Under the pieces are notes generated by a model. It was given only the letters and a program-made list of their open reading frames with translations. It was not told the origin of the DNA and searched no databases. Below, piece by piece: positions 1 through 8,575 of a DNA stretch of 46,788 nt (position 1 is its first letter; each line of letters starts with the position of its first letter). The position numbers and the translations under genes are program-made. The DNA is from Phycisphaerae bacterium (GTDB taxonomy: Bacteria; Planctomycetota; Phycisphaerae; UBA1845; Fen-1342), in assembly GCA_028279405.1 (NCBI GenBank), contig JANQNU010000086.1, forward strand, positions 1 through 46,788. Reading direction: 5' to 3'.

Positions 1-119
1 CGAATCAAACCGGCGACGCTCGGATAGAAGAATGGGGCCCGGCGGCAGGCACCACTTGACAGAAAACGGACGCTCATAGAAGGGTGGGGGACGTGTTTCG
101 GGCAGCAGGTTAATGTGTC

Positions 120-140
120 CCCCAGGGTAGAACCCTGGGG
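120..140. repeat. Palindromic hairpin, REP-like
   Basis: CCCCAGGGT at 120-128 and ACCCTGGGG at 132-140 form a perfect 9-bp stem around the loop AGA. No T-tract follows on either strand, so it is not a classical intrinsic terminator. It could be a dispersed repetitive palindrome, but only one copy was found in this window. Confidence 0.5.
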
Positions 141-180
141 CACCAACCACCTGCAATACCAGCCAAGGTGCCCATCTATC

Positions 181-206
181 GCGCCCTTCGTGCGCATCTT
201 TTTTTT
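181..206 (+). terminator. Possible weak intrinsic terminator
   Basis: A short GCGC/GCGC stem at 181-195 is followed three bases later by a run of eight T at 199-206. The stem is only 4 bp, so the call is weak. It could end a rightward transcript entering from outside the window. Confidence 0.25.
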
Positions 207-315
207 GCGATCGACGGAGCATTGTCCAGCGAGCAGCGCATGCCATCCGAAGGCGCAAGCAATCCCCGCCACGCACTCATGCGAAACGCATTCCCCCGGG
301 CACTCGCCGTCGCGG

Positions 316-1050
316 TCAGGCGCCCGCGGCCTTGCGGGCCGGCTCGGGAGGCTCTTGATCGGTCGGCGACGGGGATTCGACGCGGGCCTTGATCGCCAGC
401 GCTTCCATCGGCGGAAGGTCTTCGAGTCGGCCGAGCCCGAAGACATCGAGGAACTTCTTGGTCGTGCCGTAGAGTAACGGGCGACCGACAACTTCAGCGC
501 GGCCGACGATCTTGACCAGCCCCATCTCGCGCAATCGGTTCAGAACCTCACCACAGGCGACGCCACGAACTGCTTCGACGTCGGCCCGGATGATCGGCTG
601 ACGGTAGGCGATGATCGAGAGCGTCTCCATCGCAGCGTCACTGATTCGGCTTTGTCCCCGATCGCGGTCGAGCTTGGCCAGCCAGGGACCGAACGCGGGC
701 AGTGAAAGCATCTGGTATCCGCCCGCGAGTTCCTCGATCCGAAAGGTCATGCCGGCTTGCCCGTAGCGGTCGTTGAGGGTCTCGACGCACGCGCGAACGT
801 CACGAACCGAATCGGCGCCCGCCAATTCCGCCAACCGGCGCGGCGGCAACGGCGCGTCCGAGGCGAACAGCAGCGCCTCGATGATCTGCTCGGTGCAAAT
901 CTCGTTCGGGTCGGTCGGGGTAATGCGAAGGGCAGCGCCCGTTTCAAGCTCCGACTCGGGTGCGTTCAGCGCGGGATCCCCTTCTGGTGATTGCACGTCG
1001 TCGATCGGCATTGCGGCTACGGGTTCCGTCACCAGCGTGGCGTCATCCAT
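316..1050 (-). CDS. scpB: Segregation and condensation protein B
   Basis: ScpB is the winged-helix kleisin partner that works with ScpA and SMC in chromosome condensation and segregation in the cytoplasm. The protein is 244 residues. The central part is typical ScpB, with EALLFASDAPL near the start of the first winged helix, ETLSIIAYRQPI and RGV in the second, and YGTTKKFLDVFGL near the end. The ATG at 1050 is chosen because GAGGTG lies about eight bases upstream. An in-frame TTG at 1062 is the alternative, but it would sit on top of that ribosome binding site. The acidic N-terminal ~45 residues and the C-terminal tail look like unstructured extensions. scpA is not in the window. Confidence 0.93.
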   Translation of the reverse strand: MDDATLVTEPVAAMPIDDVQSPEGDPALNAPESELETGAALRITPTDPNEICTEQIIEALLFASDAPLPPRRLAELAGADSVRDVRACVETLNDRYGQAGMTFRIEELAGGYQMLSLPAFGPWLAKLDRDRGQSRISDAAMETLSIIAYRQPIIRADVEAVRGVACGEVLNRLREMGLVKIVGRAEVVGRPLLYGTTKKFLDVFGLGRLEDLPPMEALAIKARVESPSPTDQEPPEPARKAAGA

Positions 1051-1222
1051 GACACACCTCAAGTTTCAGCTCTGTGTGCGACGACTTGTGTCGATCGGCA
1101 CGGTCCTGTCGTGACGGCCGGCCGCACTGCAACGTGGATCATGCGCGTCACGGAGATCGAACGCTCAATAGTCTAGCTCGTCGCAGATTCCGGGTCCAGC
1201 GCGAATCGAAGTCCGTACGCGA

Positions 1223-3094
1223 TCAGCGCCCCGTCACCAGCAACACGAACCCGTTGATGTCGCCGACGGAGACCTGACCGTCGCCGTTGGTGTCGGCGTT
1301 GAGCGGGTCACATTCGGCGAACTGCTTCGCGTAGGCGCTCGGGTCTGTTAGCGCCAGCACGAACGCGTTGATGTCCCCGACGCTGACCGTGCCGTCGCAG
1401 TTCAAGTCACCCAGCGACTCGCACGCGTCAAGCAAGCCATTGCCATTCAGGTCCGTTCTCGGCGCTGCCGCGATCTGCGCGGGGTCAGGCACACCGTCGT
1501 CGTCGCAGTCCATGAAGATTCGGCGTACCTCGCCCGTCCCGTTGGTGTTGTTGAGGTGGACGTAGTACAAGGCGTGCTTCTCCGCGTCGACCGTCAGCAT
1601 CACCGGAAACGTACCTCCCGGCGATCGAAGCGGGGCGATATCCAGTAGCTGGTCGTCGCTTGTGAACTGTGCCATCTGTATACGCCCCTGCACGGTCTCG
1701 GCGAAGACGTATCGATCGCCGACCGTCGGGCCGAGCATGTTGTTCTCGATCCACACGCCGCCGAGCGCGAGATTGCCTTCGAAGGGGACACCCGTTACCG
1801 GCGATTGTGCACTGTCGATCGGGATCGCGACGGGGAAGCCGCTGATGAAGATCGGCACGCGTGTGATCGGTTGCCCGTGCCGGTAGTCGAGTACGGGGCG
1901 GGTGTGCATGAAAGTGAACCCAGGGGGTATCATTGTCTTGGGATCACACGGGTTCGGAAACATGGGCACCGTCAGCGAATCCTCGGCCAACAATTCAGCA
2001 AACGTAAAGTGCTCTGCTTGGCAGGAGGCGCCGTCGAACAACGGGTTGGGCGCATCCTTGTTTTCCGTTGACGCTGATGCATAGGCCGTCGGTCGCGCCA
2101 TGCCTTCGTACAACGGCCAGCCGAAGTTACGGCCGGCCTTGGTGCAGACGTCCTGCTCCTCCCAAGCGTTCCACCCTACGTCGCCGATGTACAGCACTCC
2201 AGGGTCGCCGTCTGCCGGATCATTGCTGCCGGTTCCGGGGCGCACCGAGAAGCGGAACGGGTTGCGCAGCCCCAGTGCCCAGACGCGCGATCGCGGCGCA
2301 TCCGGCGCGAGCGCATCGAAGAATGGATTGCTTGGGAGTCCGAGCCCGGTGTCTGGATCGATCCGCAGGATCTTGCCGCTGTGAGAGTCGACCAGCTGCG
2401 CCCGAAACGCGCCGACCTGTTCGTTCGGTGCAAGGATGCCGTCCTGTTCGGCGGTGTTGGTGCTGAACAGCGTCAGACGCGGCCCGCCGAGGTCCACTGC
2501 CGCAAACTGTGCTCCATCGCCGATGCTGGCAAGCAAGGTTCCGTCGGATCCGAACACAAGCGCGTTACACGTATGACCACCGCTCGTTATCGGGAAACCA
2601 CTCGTGTGATCCTGCCCGATCAAGACGGTCCGAGATTCGAGTAGGGCGGTGCTGAACCCGTCCTGTGGATCGGCGGCAAAGCGCGTCAGTCGACCGAATG
2701 TGTCGTGTTTCGCGTCCAGATTGGCAGGGTTGGGTTGCCCGGCGGTGCTGTGCCATTCCCAATCGACGACATAGAGCAAGTAGAACAGGCCATTCTGTGA
2801 GAACCCGGGGTCAAGCGCGAAGCCGATCAGGCCTTGTTCGAAGTACGCACTCACCTCGTCAGAGAGATCGATCAGCGGCTTCGGTCGCCGGACGCCGTCT
2901 TCGACAATCCAGACGGCGCCGGCCTTCTCCCAGACGTAGATTCGGCCGTCGGCGTCGAGGGTCGCCCCGACCGGCTGGGCGAACCCGGCGATGACGACCT
3001 GCTCTTTCAAGCCGGGGAACGTAAACGGTTCGCCCGCCACGCTTGTCGACCAAGCGGCGCTGACGAGGAGCCCCAGGAGCATTCGCCAAACCAT
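1223..3094 (-). CDS. Secreted PQQ-type sugar dehydrogenase-like protein with dockerin-like tail
   Basis: The 623-residue protein starts with a signal peptide (MVWRMLLGLLVSAAW, ending near AGEPF). Residues ~25-360 match the glucose/sorbosone dehydrogenase beta-propeller family: GFAQPVGATLDADGRIYVWE, GLIGFALDPGFSQNGLFYLLY, SGKILRIDP, WALGLRNPFRFSV and GRNFGWPLYEG. Family members oxidise aldose sugars with PQQ, but the substrate here is unknown. The last ~60 residues carry two dockerin-like calcium loops (DLNCDGTVSVGDIN and DTNGDGQVSVGDIN), the same tail style as the large protein at 21939-26051. GGGGAGAG lies four bases before the ATG. A TTGAAC-18-TATCAT promoter lies upstream. It is probably a single-gene transcript, and extracellular or periplasmic location is inferred from the signal peptide. 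Confidence 0.85.
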   Translation of the reverse strand: MVWRMLLGLLVSAAWSTSVAGEPFTFPGLKEQVVIAGFAQPVGATLDADGRIYVWEKAGAVWIVEDGVRRPKPLIDLSDEVSAYFEQGLIGFALDPGFSQNGLFYLLYVVDWEWHSTAGQPNPANLDAKHDTFGRLTRFAADPQDGFSTALLESRTVLIGQDHTSGFPITSGGHTCNALVFGSDGTLLASIGDGAQFAAVDLGGPRLTLFSTNTAEQDGILAPNEQVGAFRAQLVDSHSGKILRIDPDTGLGLPSNPFFDALAPDAPRSRVWALGLRNPFRFSVRPGTGSNDPADGDPGVLYIGDVGWNAWEEQDVCTKAGRNFGWPLYEGMARPTAYASASTENKDAPNPLFDGASCQAEHFTFAELLAEDSLTVPMFPNPCDPKTMIPPGFTFMHTRPVLDYRHGQPITRVPIFISGFPVAIPIDSAQSPVTGVPFEGNLALGGVWIENNMLGPTVGDRYVFAETVQGRIQMAQFTSDDQLLDIAPLRSPGGTFPVMLTVDAEKHALYYVHLNNTNGTGEVRRIFMDCDDDGVPDPAQIAAAPRTDLNGNGLLDACESLGDLNCDGTVSVGDINAFVLALTDPSAYAKQFAECDPLNADTNGDGQVSVGDINGFVLLVTGR

Positions 3095-3443
3095 GTGTCT
3101 CTCCCCGGCCCCGTTTCGGTAACTTACGTGGGATCGCGTACCGAGCCCGGCGGTACTCGGCGTTTCCGTTCCTATGATAGGGATTTCATTGTCGCGAGTT
3201 CAACTGACACGTATCGAAACGACCGATAATGAAAGGCGCGGTCGGGGCGTCTTGTCCGGTCATCGGGCATCCCCTACCATTGGCGTTGGGTATTGTGGAC
3301 TGCGTCCGGGAGTCGGTGGGCGCGGTTTGTCGGGTCCGGCAGGCGTCGCGGTTCGGTCGTCGGCGGTCGGTAGGCCGCCGGGAGTCGGCAGTGGTGTTCA
3401 CCGCCGGTCAGCGCGGGTTTCGTTGTTTGAGGAATCACGGCTC
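3095..3443. other. Divergent intergenic region
   Basis: This 349-base gap separates the leftward sugar dehydrogenase-like gene from the rightward amidohydrolase. It holds the leftward promoter at 3174-3203. The frame of the amidohydrolase stays open upstream to 3174, but that stretch is Gly/Arg-rich with no family similarity, so I treat it as non-coding. No other gene is seen. Confidence 0.6.
3174..3203 (-). promoter_or_regulatory. Candidate sigma70 promoter for the sugar dehydrogenase-like gene
   Basis: On the minus strand TTGAAC (3198-3203) and TATCAT (3174-3179) are separated by 18 bases, about 80 bases upstream of the ATG at 3094. The -10 lies in a short symmetric CCTATGATAGG, so it could also serve as a weak rightward -10. 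Confidence 0.45.
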
Positions 3444-4319
3444 ATGATCGTCGATTGTCACACGCAGGTTTGGGATGCCGGCGGCACGTTTCTGCGCGCG
3501 ACGGCACCCTACGTCAGCCCGACGGTTCACGCCGACGCTTCGCGACATCTCGAGGCGGTCGATCCGGTGGACCGGGCGATCGTACTGGCGTTCAAGAGCC
3601 GCTACCTCGATGCCGAGATTCCCAACGAGTTCGTCGCGGAGTACGTTCAGAAGTACAGCGCGAAGCTGATCGGCTTTGCCGGGATCGATCCGACGGAGCG
3701 GGATGCGCTCGAAGAGCTGCGGATTGCTCAGGAGGATTTGCGGCTGAAGGGGGTCACGATTTCGCCTCCGATGCAGAATTTCCATCCGTCGGATACCCAG
3801 GCGATGCGGGTGTATGAGGAGTGTCAGCGGCGTAACATGCCGATCCTGTTTGCCCAGAATCACTGGAACCCGGCTTCCAAGGGCGAGTTCGGGCGGCCGA
3901 TGTTGCTGGACGAGATTGCCCGCGAACTGCCTGAGTTGCGGGTAGTGATCGCGCACATGGGCTATCCGTGGATCGACGAGACGATCGTCATGTTGGGCAA
4001 ACACCGCCACGTGTATGCGGACATCTCCGGCCTGCTGCGGCAGCCGTGGAAGGCGTACAACGCGTTGTTGGCAGCACATGAGTACGGCGTGATCGACAAG
4101 CTCCTGTTCGGGAGCGACTTTCCGTTCCGTTCGCCCGCCGCATGCATCGAGGCGCTGTACTCGATCAACCAGGTGAGTGCCGGCACCAACCTTCAGACGA
4201 TTCCGCGCGAACACCTGCGGGGGATCGTCGAGCGCGACGCGCTGGTGCTTCTGGGTATCGAGTCGCCGACCACCGCCAGTCGCAAGATTCGCCGGGGCAT
4301 CCTCGACGACGATGAATGA
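3444..4319 (+). CDS. Amidohydrolase family protein (TIM-barrel, type 2)
   Basis: The 291-residue protein belongs to the amidohydrolase_2 superfamily of metal-dependent hydrolases and decarboxylases. It opens with the strand MIVDCHTQVWD, where the usual HxH metal pair is replaced by C-H-T-Q. It continues with VVIAHMGYPW (metal/active-site His) and LLFGSDFPFRSP (the conserved Asp). The ATG at 3444 is chosen because the protein family starts exactly there and GAGGAA lies about ten bases upstream. The substrate cannot be told. The loss of the first metal-binding His is a deviation worth noting. The stop overlaps the ATG of the next lipoprotein gene by eight bases, so the two are translationally coupled. 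Confidence 0.85.
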   Translation: MIVDCHTQVWDAGGTFLRATAPYVSPTVHADASRHLEAVDPVDRAIVLAFKSRYLDAEIPNEFVAEYVQKYSAKLIGFAGIDPTERDALEELRIAQEDLRLKGVTISPPMQNFHPSDTQAMRVYEECQRRNMPILFAQNHWNPASKGEFGRPMLLDEIARELPELRVVIAHMGYPWIDETIVMLGKHRHVYADISGLLRQPWKAYNALLAAHEYGVIDKLLFGSDFPFRSPAACIEALYSINQVSAGTNLQTIPREHLRGIVERDALVLLGIESPTTASRKIRRGILDDDE

Positions 4320-4971
4320 TCTTAGAGGCCGTTGCTGGTGCTGGTTGCTGCTCGCGACTTGTGTCGGCGGGCTGACGGTCGGCTGTCGCACGCGCGAACC
4401 CTCGCAGCTTCGTATCCTGTCCCACAAGGATCCGTTCTTTCCCGAGCCGTTCGTCGCACAGTTCGATCGTTGCGTGTTCTACCGTGACCGCGGCAGCGAC
4501 CTGCACGTGCTGGCCGAGACCCGGTCGGCACCCGGCAACGTTACCGGTGGCCCGTTCGTTCAGCAGTTGCATGTTCATCTTTACTGGCGGCCACGCCCCG
4601 GACGGACGTTTACCGATCCGTCGAAGATCGACGCCACCGTTCGTTACCTGATCGCGAGCCCCAGCGGTGTTGTCACCTATGACGGCGCGGGGTTCGTTTT
4701 TCCGCGGACCTTGCGCGACGGCCGGCTGCGCTGTGACGTCGAACAGGGCATGATCGAGATCAAGAATCTCGTGGGGGATGTCCCCGATCTGTTTCGCACA
4801 GCGACGCTCTCCGGGCGATTGTTCGTCGAGCCCGACCGCAGTCAAGCCATCGACCTTCTTCGATCGATGGAAGTCCTGTCGGAGATGGAGGGGCTCGAGG
4901 CACCGCCGCCGATTCCGACCGCCGGTTCTGCGCCGGGCGTGCCGGCCGCGGCCCTGACTGCCGAGGGCTGA
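4312..4971 (+). CDS. Hypothetical lipoprotein coupled to the amidohydrolase
   Basis: The 219-residue protein begins with a short charged start, a hydrophobic stretch (CWCWLLLATCVGG) and the lipobox LTVGC. It is therefore predicted to be lipid-anchored and exported. The mature part shows no motif I recognise. It is mixed alpha/beta in appearance and ends in a Pro/Ala-rich tail. The start ATG lies inside the end of the upstream amidohydrolase gene (8-base overlap), which fixes this start and suggests co-expression. Function unknown. Confidence 0.75.
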   Translation: MNDLRGRCWCWLLLATCVGGLTVGCRTREPSQLRILSHKDPFFPEPFVAQFDRCVFYRDRGSDLHVLAETRSAPGNVTGGPFVQQLHVHLYWRPRPGRTFTDPSKIDATVRYLIASPSGVVTYDGAGFVFPRTLRDGRLRCDVEQGMIEIKNLVGDVPDLFRTATLSGRLFVEPDRSQAIDLLRSMEVLSEMEGLEAPPPIPTAGSAPGVPAAALTAEG

Positions 4972-5100
4972 GCGGCGACAGCTCGACCGGTCTTGCCTCA
5001 CGGCGGTCGGCGTTTCGGTCGGCGAGGAACTCCGTGGACCAGCGACCCCACCCCGGCACCTGTTGCGTTCGGGGCAGGGCCTCTGATCGACCGTGTCGCG

Positions 5101-5712
5101 TTACCGTCGGCGGATCAGCGCGCACAGGCTGCCGACGAGCAGCAGGGCAGCCGAGGTCGGCTCGGGGATGGCGTTGAAGCGGACTTCGACGCGTGCCCAG
5201 TTATTCGGGTTCTCTTCGCCGAAGTGAGTGAAGTCGGCACCGAAACTGATGACCTCGCCACCGGGGCCGTACACCGCTTCAAACACTTCGTAGAATCCGC
5301 TGGCGCGGTTGTCGAGCCGGCCGGTGCTGGAGAATTCGAGACCCGGACGGTCCGGATCCTGGAACGGGAACCGCTGGAAGTCCGGGAAGAAGCCCGGCTG
5401 AATCTCGGCGTCGAACGGTGCCGCGAAGTTCAGTCGCCAACTGGTGATGGACGTCCCGGGAAGGGCAGGGCCGTTCATGCTCAAGCCAACTCCGTTGTCA
5501 AAGTTGCGCGATGGTGCGAACGACCAGCCGTCCGCTTCCGTTACGGTGTAGTTGGTGAGACCGCGTGCCACCCAACTCGTCGACGAACTCTCCACCACCG
5601 TGAATCGCGTTTCGCGCACCGCACCCGCCGAGGCATCGGACACGACCGACAGCGAAACCGCGAGAACCGCGACCAGACCCATGACATTCTGACGGCTTGT
5701 TTGCACCAACAT
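5101..5712 (-). CDS. Secreted PEP-CTERM sorting-domain protein
   Basis: The 203-residue protein has an N-terminal signal peptide (VLAVSLSVVSDASAG cleavage region). It ends with the PEP-CTERM signature: a PEPTS motif, a short hydrophobic segment and ALIRRR. This tail is recognised by exosortase and anchors or sorts proteins in species that make exopolysaccharide-type surface layers. The middle has beta-rich sequence with no known catalytic motif. The ATG at 5712 is preferred to the in-frame start at 5745 because GAAGGAGA lies directly upstream. Nothing adjacent is an exosortase, which may be encoded elsewhere. Confidence 0.82.
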   Translation of the reverse strand: MLVQTSRQNVMGLVAVLAVSLSVVSDASAGAVRETRFTVVESSSTSWVARGLTNYTVTEADGWSFAPSRNFDNGVGLSMNGPALPGTSITSWRLNFAAPFDAEIQPGFFPDFQRFPFQDPDRPGLEFSSTGRLDNRASGFYEVFEAVYGPGGEVISFGADFTHFGEENPNNWARVEVRFNAIPEPTSAALLLVGSLCALIRRR

Positions 5713-6167
5713 TGTGTTCTCCTTCTCAGTCAAAAAAACGGACAACTCACCTCGACGACACCTTGCCGTCGAGCGTCGAAACGCTCATTGACCCAGCGCA
5801 AGAACATCCCCCCGGATAGTTCTGAAACCAAAGAGATTGCGCTCCTTGCGGCTCGCCTGAAGACGAGTGTCGCCGAAACGACAACTTGGTCGGACCCAAT
5901 TGCTATGAATAACCCCAGCCGTCCGGAAACCTCCTGTCGCCGACGACCGTTTGAGAACTTGATGTGAGTGTATACACCAGTTGGCGTGCAACACAAGAAA
6001 AAAACAACTCGCAGCAACAATGCCCTACCGAGCCGCGATCGTTGGCTGGGGCTACGCTCGTGATGACAACTCGCCATCCAGCGACATGAATTGAGCGGCC
6101 GGCTACAAGATGCAGGTCCGGCCGGATACGATGGTTGTCCCCACGATCTTGTTGGAAGGAGCGAGCG
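5713..6167. other. Divergent intergenic region
   Basis: This 455-base gap lies between the leftward PEP-CTERM gene and the rightward metallohydrolase gene. It has lower GC than its surroundings near 5960-6010. It contains a 10-bp palindrome GTGTATACAC at 5968-5977 that could be a regulator site. Open frames through it show no protein character. No gene is called. Confidence 0.5.
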
Positions 6168-7565
6168 ATGGCGGAGATACTGTTTCACGGGGCGGCGGGT
6201 GAAGTCACCGGATCCATGCACCTGATTCGCATTGAGGACCGCTGGGTCGCGCTGGACTGCGGGATGTTCCAGGGACGGCGCAGCGAGTCCGAGGAGAAGA
6301 ATCGGACGTGGCCGGTGCCGCCGCAGGAGATTGCCGCCGTCGTTCTGAGCCACGCGCACATCGATCACACCGGCAAGCTGCCGCGCCTGGCGCGGGACGG
6401 GTTCGAGGGCCCCGTGTATTGCACGCCCGCGACACGTGACCTTTGTGCACTGATGCTGCCCGACTCCGCTCATATCCAGCAGGAGGACGTGCAATACGTC
6501 AACAAGAAGCGCAAGCGCCGCGGCCTGCCGCCGATCGAGCCGTTGTACGAGGACGCCGACGCGGACAAGATCGTCTCGCTGATGCAGTCGATTCCATACG
6601 GTCGCTGGTTTCAGGTGATTCCAGGGCTGCTGGCACGCTACCAGGAGGCCGGGCACATGCTCGGCTCGGCGGGGGTCGAACTCGCGTTCGGCAAGCATGC
6701 CGGCAACAACGCATCACTCTTCTTCACCGGCGACGTCGGTCGGCGCGACAAGCCGATCCTGCGTGATCCGGCCGGGTTCCCGCAGTGCGAGACGTTGATC
6801 TGCGAGTCAACTTACGGTGCGCGCGTGAACGAAAGCGTCGGCGACGCGCGCGTCATTCTGGAGGAAGTGGTCAAGCGCACCGTCGATCGCGGCGGCAAGG
6901 TCATCATCCCGGCATTCTCAGTCGGTCGGACCCAGACGATCGTCTATTACCTGCAGGAGATGATGGATGCGGGACGATTGCCGTGCATCCCGGTGTACGT
7001 CGACAGCCCGCTTTCCGTGAACGCCACCGAGGTCTTTCGTATGCACCCCGAAGTATACGATCGGGACGCACGCGCCCTCCAGCTGCGCACCGGCGAGATC
7101 CTCCGCAACCAGTGTATGATCTACATTCGCGACGTCGAGCAGAGCAAGGCCCTACACGGTCGGCGCGAGCCCAGCATCATCATTTCGTCGAGCGGGATGT
7201 GCGAGGCCGGGCGAATCCGTCACCACCTCAAGAACAACATCCGCGACAGCCGCAATACCGTGTTCATTCCCGGCTATCAGGCAGCGCACACACTCGGTCG
7301 CCGACTGGCGGACGGCGCGGACGAGGTTCGGATCTTCCACGAGGAGTTCCGCGTCGAGGCCGAGGTGGTGCAGGTGCATGGCTTCAGCGGTCACGCAGAC
7401 CAGGCCGATCTGCTTCGAATGATCGAGCCGCTCCGCGGCGTCGCGAAGCGGATTCTGCTGGTCCATGGCGAAGACGAGCAACGGCAGGTGCTCGCGGACC
7501 TGCTGCGCGACCGCGGGTTTAACGCCGAGCTGCCGACGCCGGGAATGCGCGTGGCGCTTTCGTAG
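6168..7565 (+). CDS. MBL-fold/beta-CASP RNase-type metallohydrolase
   Basis: The 465-residue protein is a metallo-beta-lactamase fold hydrolase with a beta-CASP insertion and C-terminal RNA-metabolising domain, the family that includes CPSF73-like RNases. Visible landmarks are HAHIDHTGKL (residues ~62-71, the HxHxDH zinc site), EAGHMLGS and FTGDVGRRD (His and Asp ligands), and the beta-CASP motifs PAFSVGRTQ, IIISSSGMCEAGRI and VHGFSGHADQ. It probably acts as an RNA endo- or exonuclease in the cytoplasm. The ATG at 6168 is chosen because GGAAGGAG lies eight bases upstream. It appears monocistronic, with a short GC hairpin starting at its own stop codon. Confidence 0.9.
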   Translation: MAEILFHGAAGEVTGSMHLIRIEDRWVALDCGMFQGRRSESEEKNRTWPVPPQEIAAVVLSHAHIDHTGKLPRLARDGFEGPVYCTPATRDLCALMLPDSAHIQQEDVQYVNKKRKRRGLPPIEPLYEDADADKIVSLMQSIPYGRWFQVIPGLLARYQEAGHMLGSAGVELAFGKHAGNNASLFFTGDVGRRDKPILRDPAGFPQCETLICESTYGARVNESVGDARVILEEVVKRTVDRGGKVIIPAFSVGRTQTIVYYLQEMMDAGRLPCIPVYVDSPLSVNATEVFRMHPEVYDRDARALQLRTGEILRNQCMIYIRDVEQSKALHGRREPSIIISSSGMCEAGRIRHHLKNNIRDSRNTVFIPGYQAAHTLGRRLADGADEVRIFHEEFRVEAEVVQVHGFSGHADQADLLRMIEPLRGVAKRILLVHGEDEQRQVLADLLRDRGFNAELPTPGMRVALS

Positions 7566-7581
7566 CGCGCGAAACGCGCTA
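7563..7581 (+). terminator. Hairpin at stop codon, possible terminator
   Basis: TAGCGCG (starting at the stop codon) and CGCGCTA form a 7-bp stem around CGAAA. No T-run follows, so termination would be inefficient or the hairpin may simply protect the 3' end. Confidence 0.3.
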
Positions 7582-7634
7582 AAGAAGCGAGCTTCACTGG
7601 CTGGATGGATCGATGGGTGGCACTGGGTCTTTCT

Positions 7635-7756
7635 GGGTGGCACTGGCGGCTTGTCCGCCAGTGTGCGGAACGTGCGATCGATCAAGTCGCGAGTGGATTC
7701 AGCGAATACCGTACAAGCACCCTCTGAACACTGGTAGCAAGCTACCAGTGCCACCC
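7635..7756 (+). repeat. 122-bp paired-palindrome element, copy 1
   Basis: The element begins GGGTGGCACTGG and ends CCAGTGCCACCC, a perfect 12-bp terminal inverted repeat. The left end folds as CACTGGCGG/CCGCCAGTG with a 5-base loop. The right end folds as CACTGGTAGC/GCTACCAGTG. Between the ends lie conserved blocks GGAACGTGC and AGCACCCTCTGAA. The architecture resembles a paired REP unit (BIME) or a very small MITE. No protein is encoded. Confidence 0.8.
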
Positions 7757-7773
7757 AGTTCATGCGAAGTCCT

Positions 7774-7890
7774 CCACTGGCGGCTTGTCCGCCAGTGTTC
7801 GGAACGTGCGATCGATCAAGTCGCGAGTGGATTCAGCGAATACCGTACAAGCACCCTCTGAACACTGGTGGCAAGCTACCCGCGCCACCC
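7774..7890 (+). repeat. 122-bp paired-palindrome element, copy 2 (left end clipped)
   Basis: The internal ~85 bases match copy 1 essentially base for base, which indicates a recent tandem duplication. The leading GGGTGG is missing, and the right hairpin has drifted (GGTGGC...GCTACCCGCGCCACCC). Confidence 0.8.
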
Positions 7891-7897
7891 GGCCGTT

Positions 7898-8575
7898 TCA
7901 TGCGGTCGACGGCTGGTCGTCGTCCGCGTCCGACCGCGCTCGCTCCACGATCGTCGCGAAGGTGACCAGTCCACTGAAGAGTGGTCGTCCGATCACCAGC
8001 AGCCCGATCGGCAGAACGACGGCGACGTAGTCCAGCGTTCGTGTCGGGTCGAGCATCCCCGTCGCCGCGAAGACGCCGGCCAGCAGCATCAACATCGTGG
8101 CCACCCACTTGCATCGTGCGAAGAGCTCGACGACTCGTTCCGGCGTCGCGGTTTCATGCGGGAATTGGCGGACATAAGCGCGGATCGCTGCACCCGTGTA
8201 GAAGCCGGTGATGAGCAGCATGACGAACGGCAGCGACAGTCTCGCGATGCGCAAGCTGGCGCGAACAGTCCCCGTCCCGGTCCCGATCGGCACGACCCTG
8301 CCGAGAAAGTACGCGACGATCGCGAGCCCGATGAGCATCAGGATCACATTGGTATTGAGTTGGCTGATTCGCCGAACGCGGGCCAGGAGCGCGCGAATCG
8401 CAGCTCGATCGGCCGGGTCCGGCGCTGTTTCGACCGCGAGCGATGCATCCGGCTCACTATTTGCCTCATTCGCGCTCAGTGCCGGTTGCGGCGTCGGCGT
8501 TCCGTTACGGAGTGCCGGACTGTCATCGTTGGACTGGGGCGTGACGATCAGGTCCGCGTCGCGCGGTTCGCTCAC
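7898..8575 (-). CDS. Hypothetical multipass membrane protein
   Basis: The 225-residue protein has a polar, Pro/Asp-rich N-terminal ~70 residues. Four hydrophobic segments then follow: VILMLIGLAIVAYFLG, LPFVMLLITGFYTG, VATMLMLLAGVFAATG and VAVVLPIGLLVIG. No catalytic motif is recognised. Translation starts at a GTG that overlaps the stop of the upstream gene by four bases (GTGA), so the two proteins are made together and may interact. It is the last gene of the leftward run that starts at thrS. Confidence 0.7.
   Translation of the reverse strand: MSEPRDADLIVTPQSNDDSPALRNGTPTPQPALSANEANSEPDASLAVETAPDPADRAAIRALLARVRRISQLNTNVILMLIGLAIVAYFLGRVVPIGTGTGTVRASLRIARLSLPFVMLLITGFYTGAAIRAYVRQFPHETATPERVVELFARCKWVATMLMLLAGVFAATGMLDPTRTLDYVAVVLPIGLLVIGRPLFSGLVTFATIVERARSDADDDQPSTA

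Larger units (their letters stand above)
1..315. other. Intergenic left edge, no gene seen
   Basis: I see no convincing gene here. Short open frames exist but lack ribosome binding sites and recognisable protein features. The stretch holds a strong 9-bp hairpin at 120-140 and a weak hairpin followed by eight T at 181-206, which are listed separately. It lies downstream of scpB, which reads leftward. Confidence 0.6.
7566..7897. other. Convergent intergenic region filled with palindromic elements
   Basis: This 332-base gap between two convergent genes has no gene. It is occupied by two tandem copies of the ~122-bp repeat element, plus a stray GGGTGGCACTGG terminus at 7615-7626. Confidence 0.8.

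Noticed and set aside
3435-4427. Long minus-strand frame opposite the amidohydrolase
   Set aside because: His/Arg-rich composition without family features; shadow of the GC-rich codon pattern of the real gene.
5730-6698. Minus-strand frame across the intergenic region and the MBL gene
   Set aside because: Overlaps the well-supported MBL gene in antisense; no ribosome binding site or domain.
7615-7890. CRISPR array at the repeats
   Set aside because: Only two tandem copies, long ~122-bp units with terminal inverted repeats and no regular spacers or cas genes.
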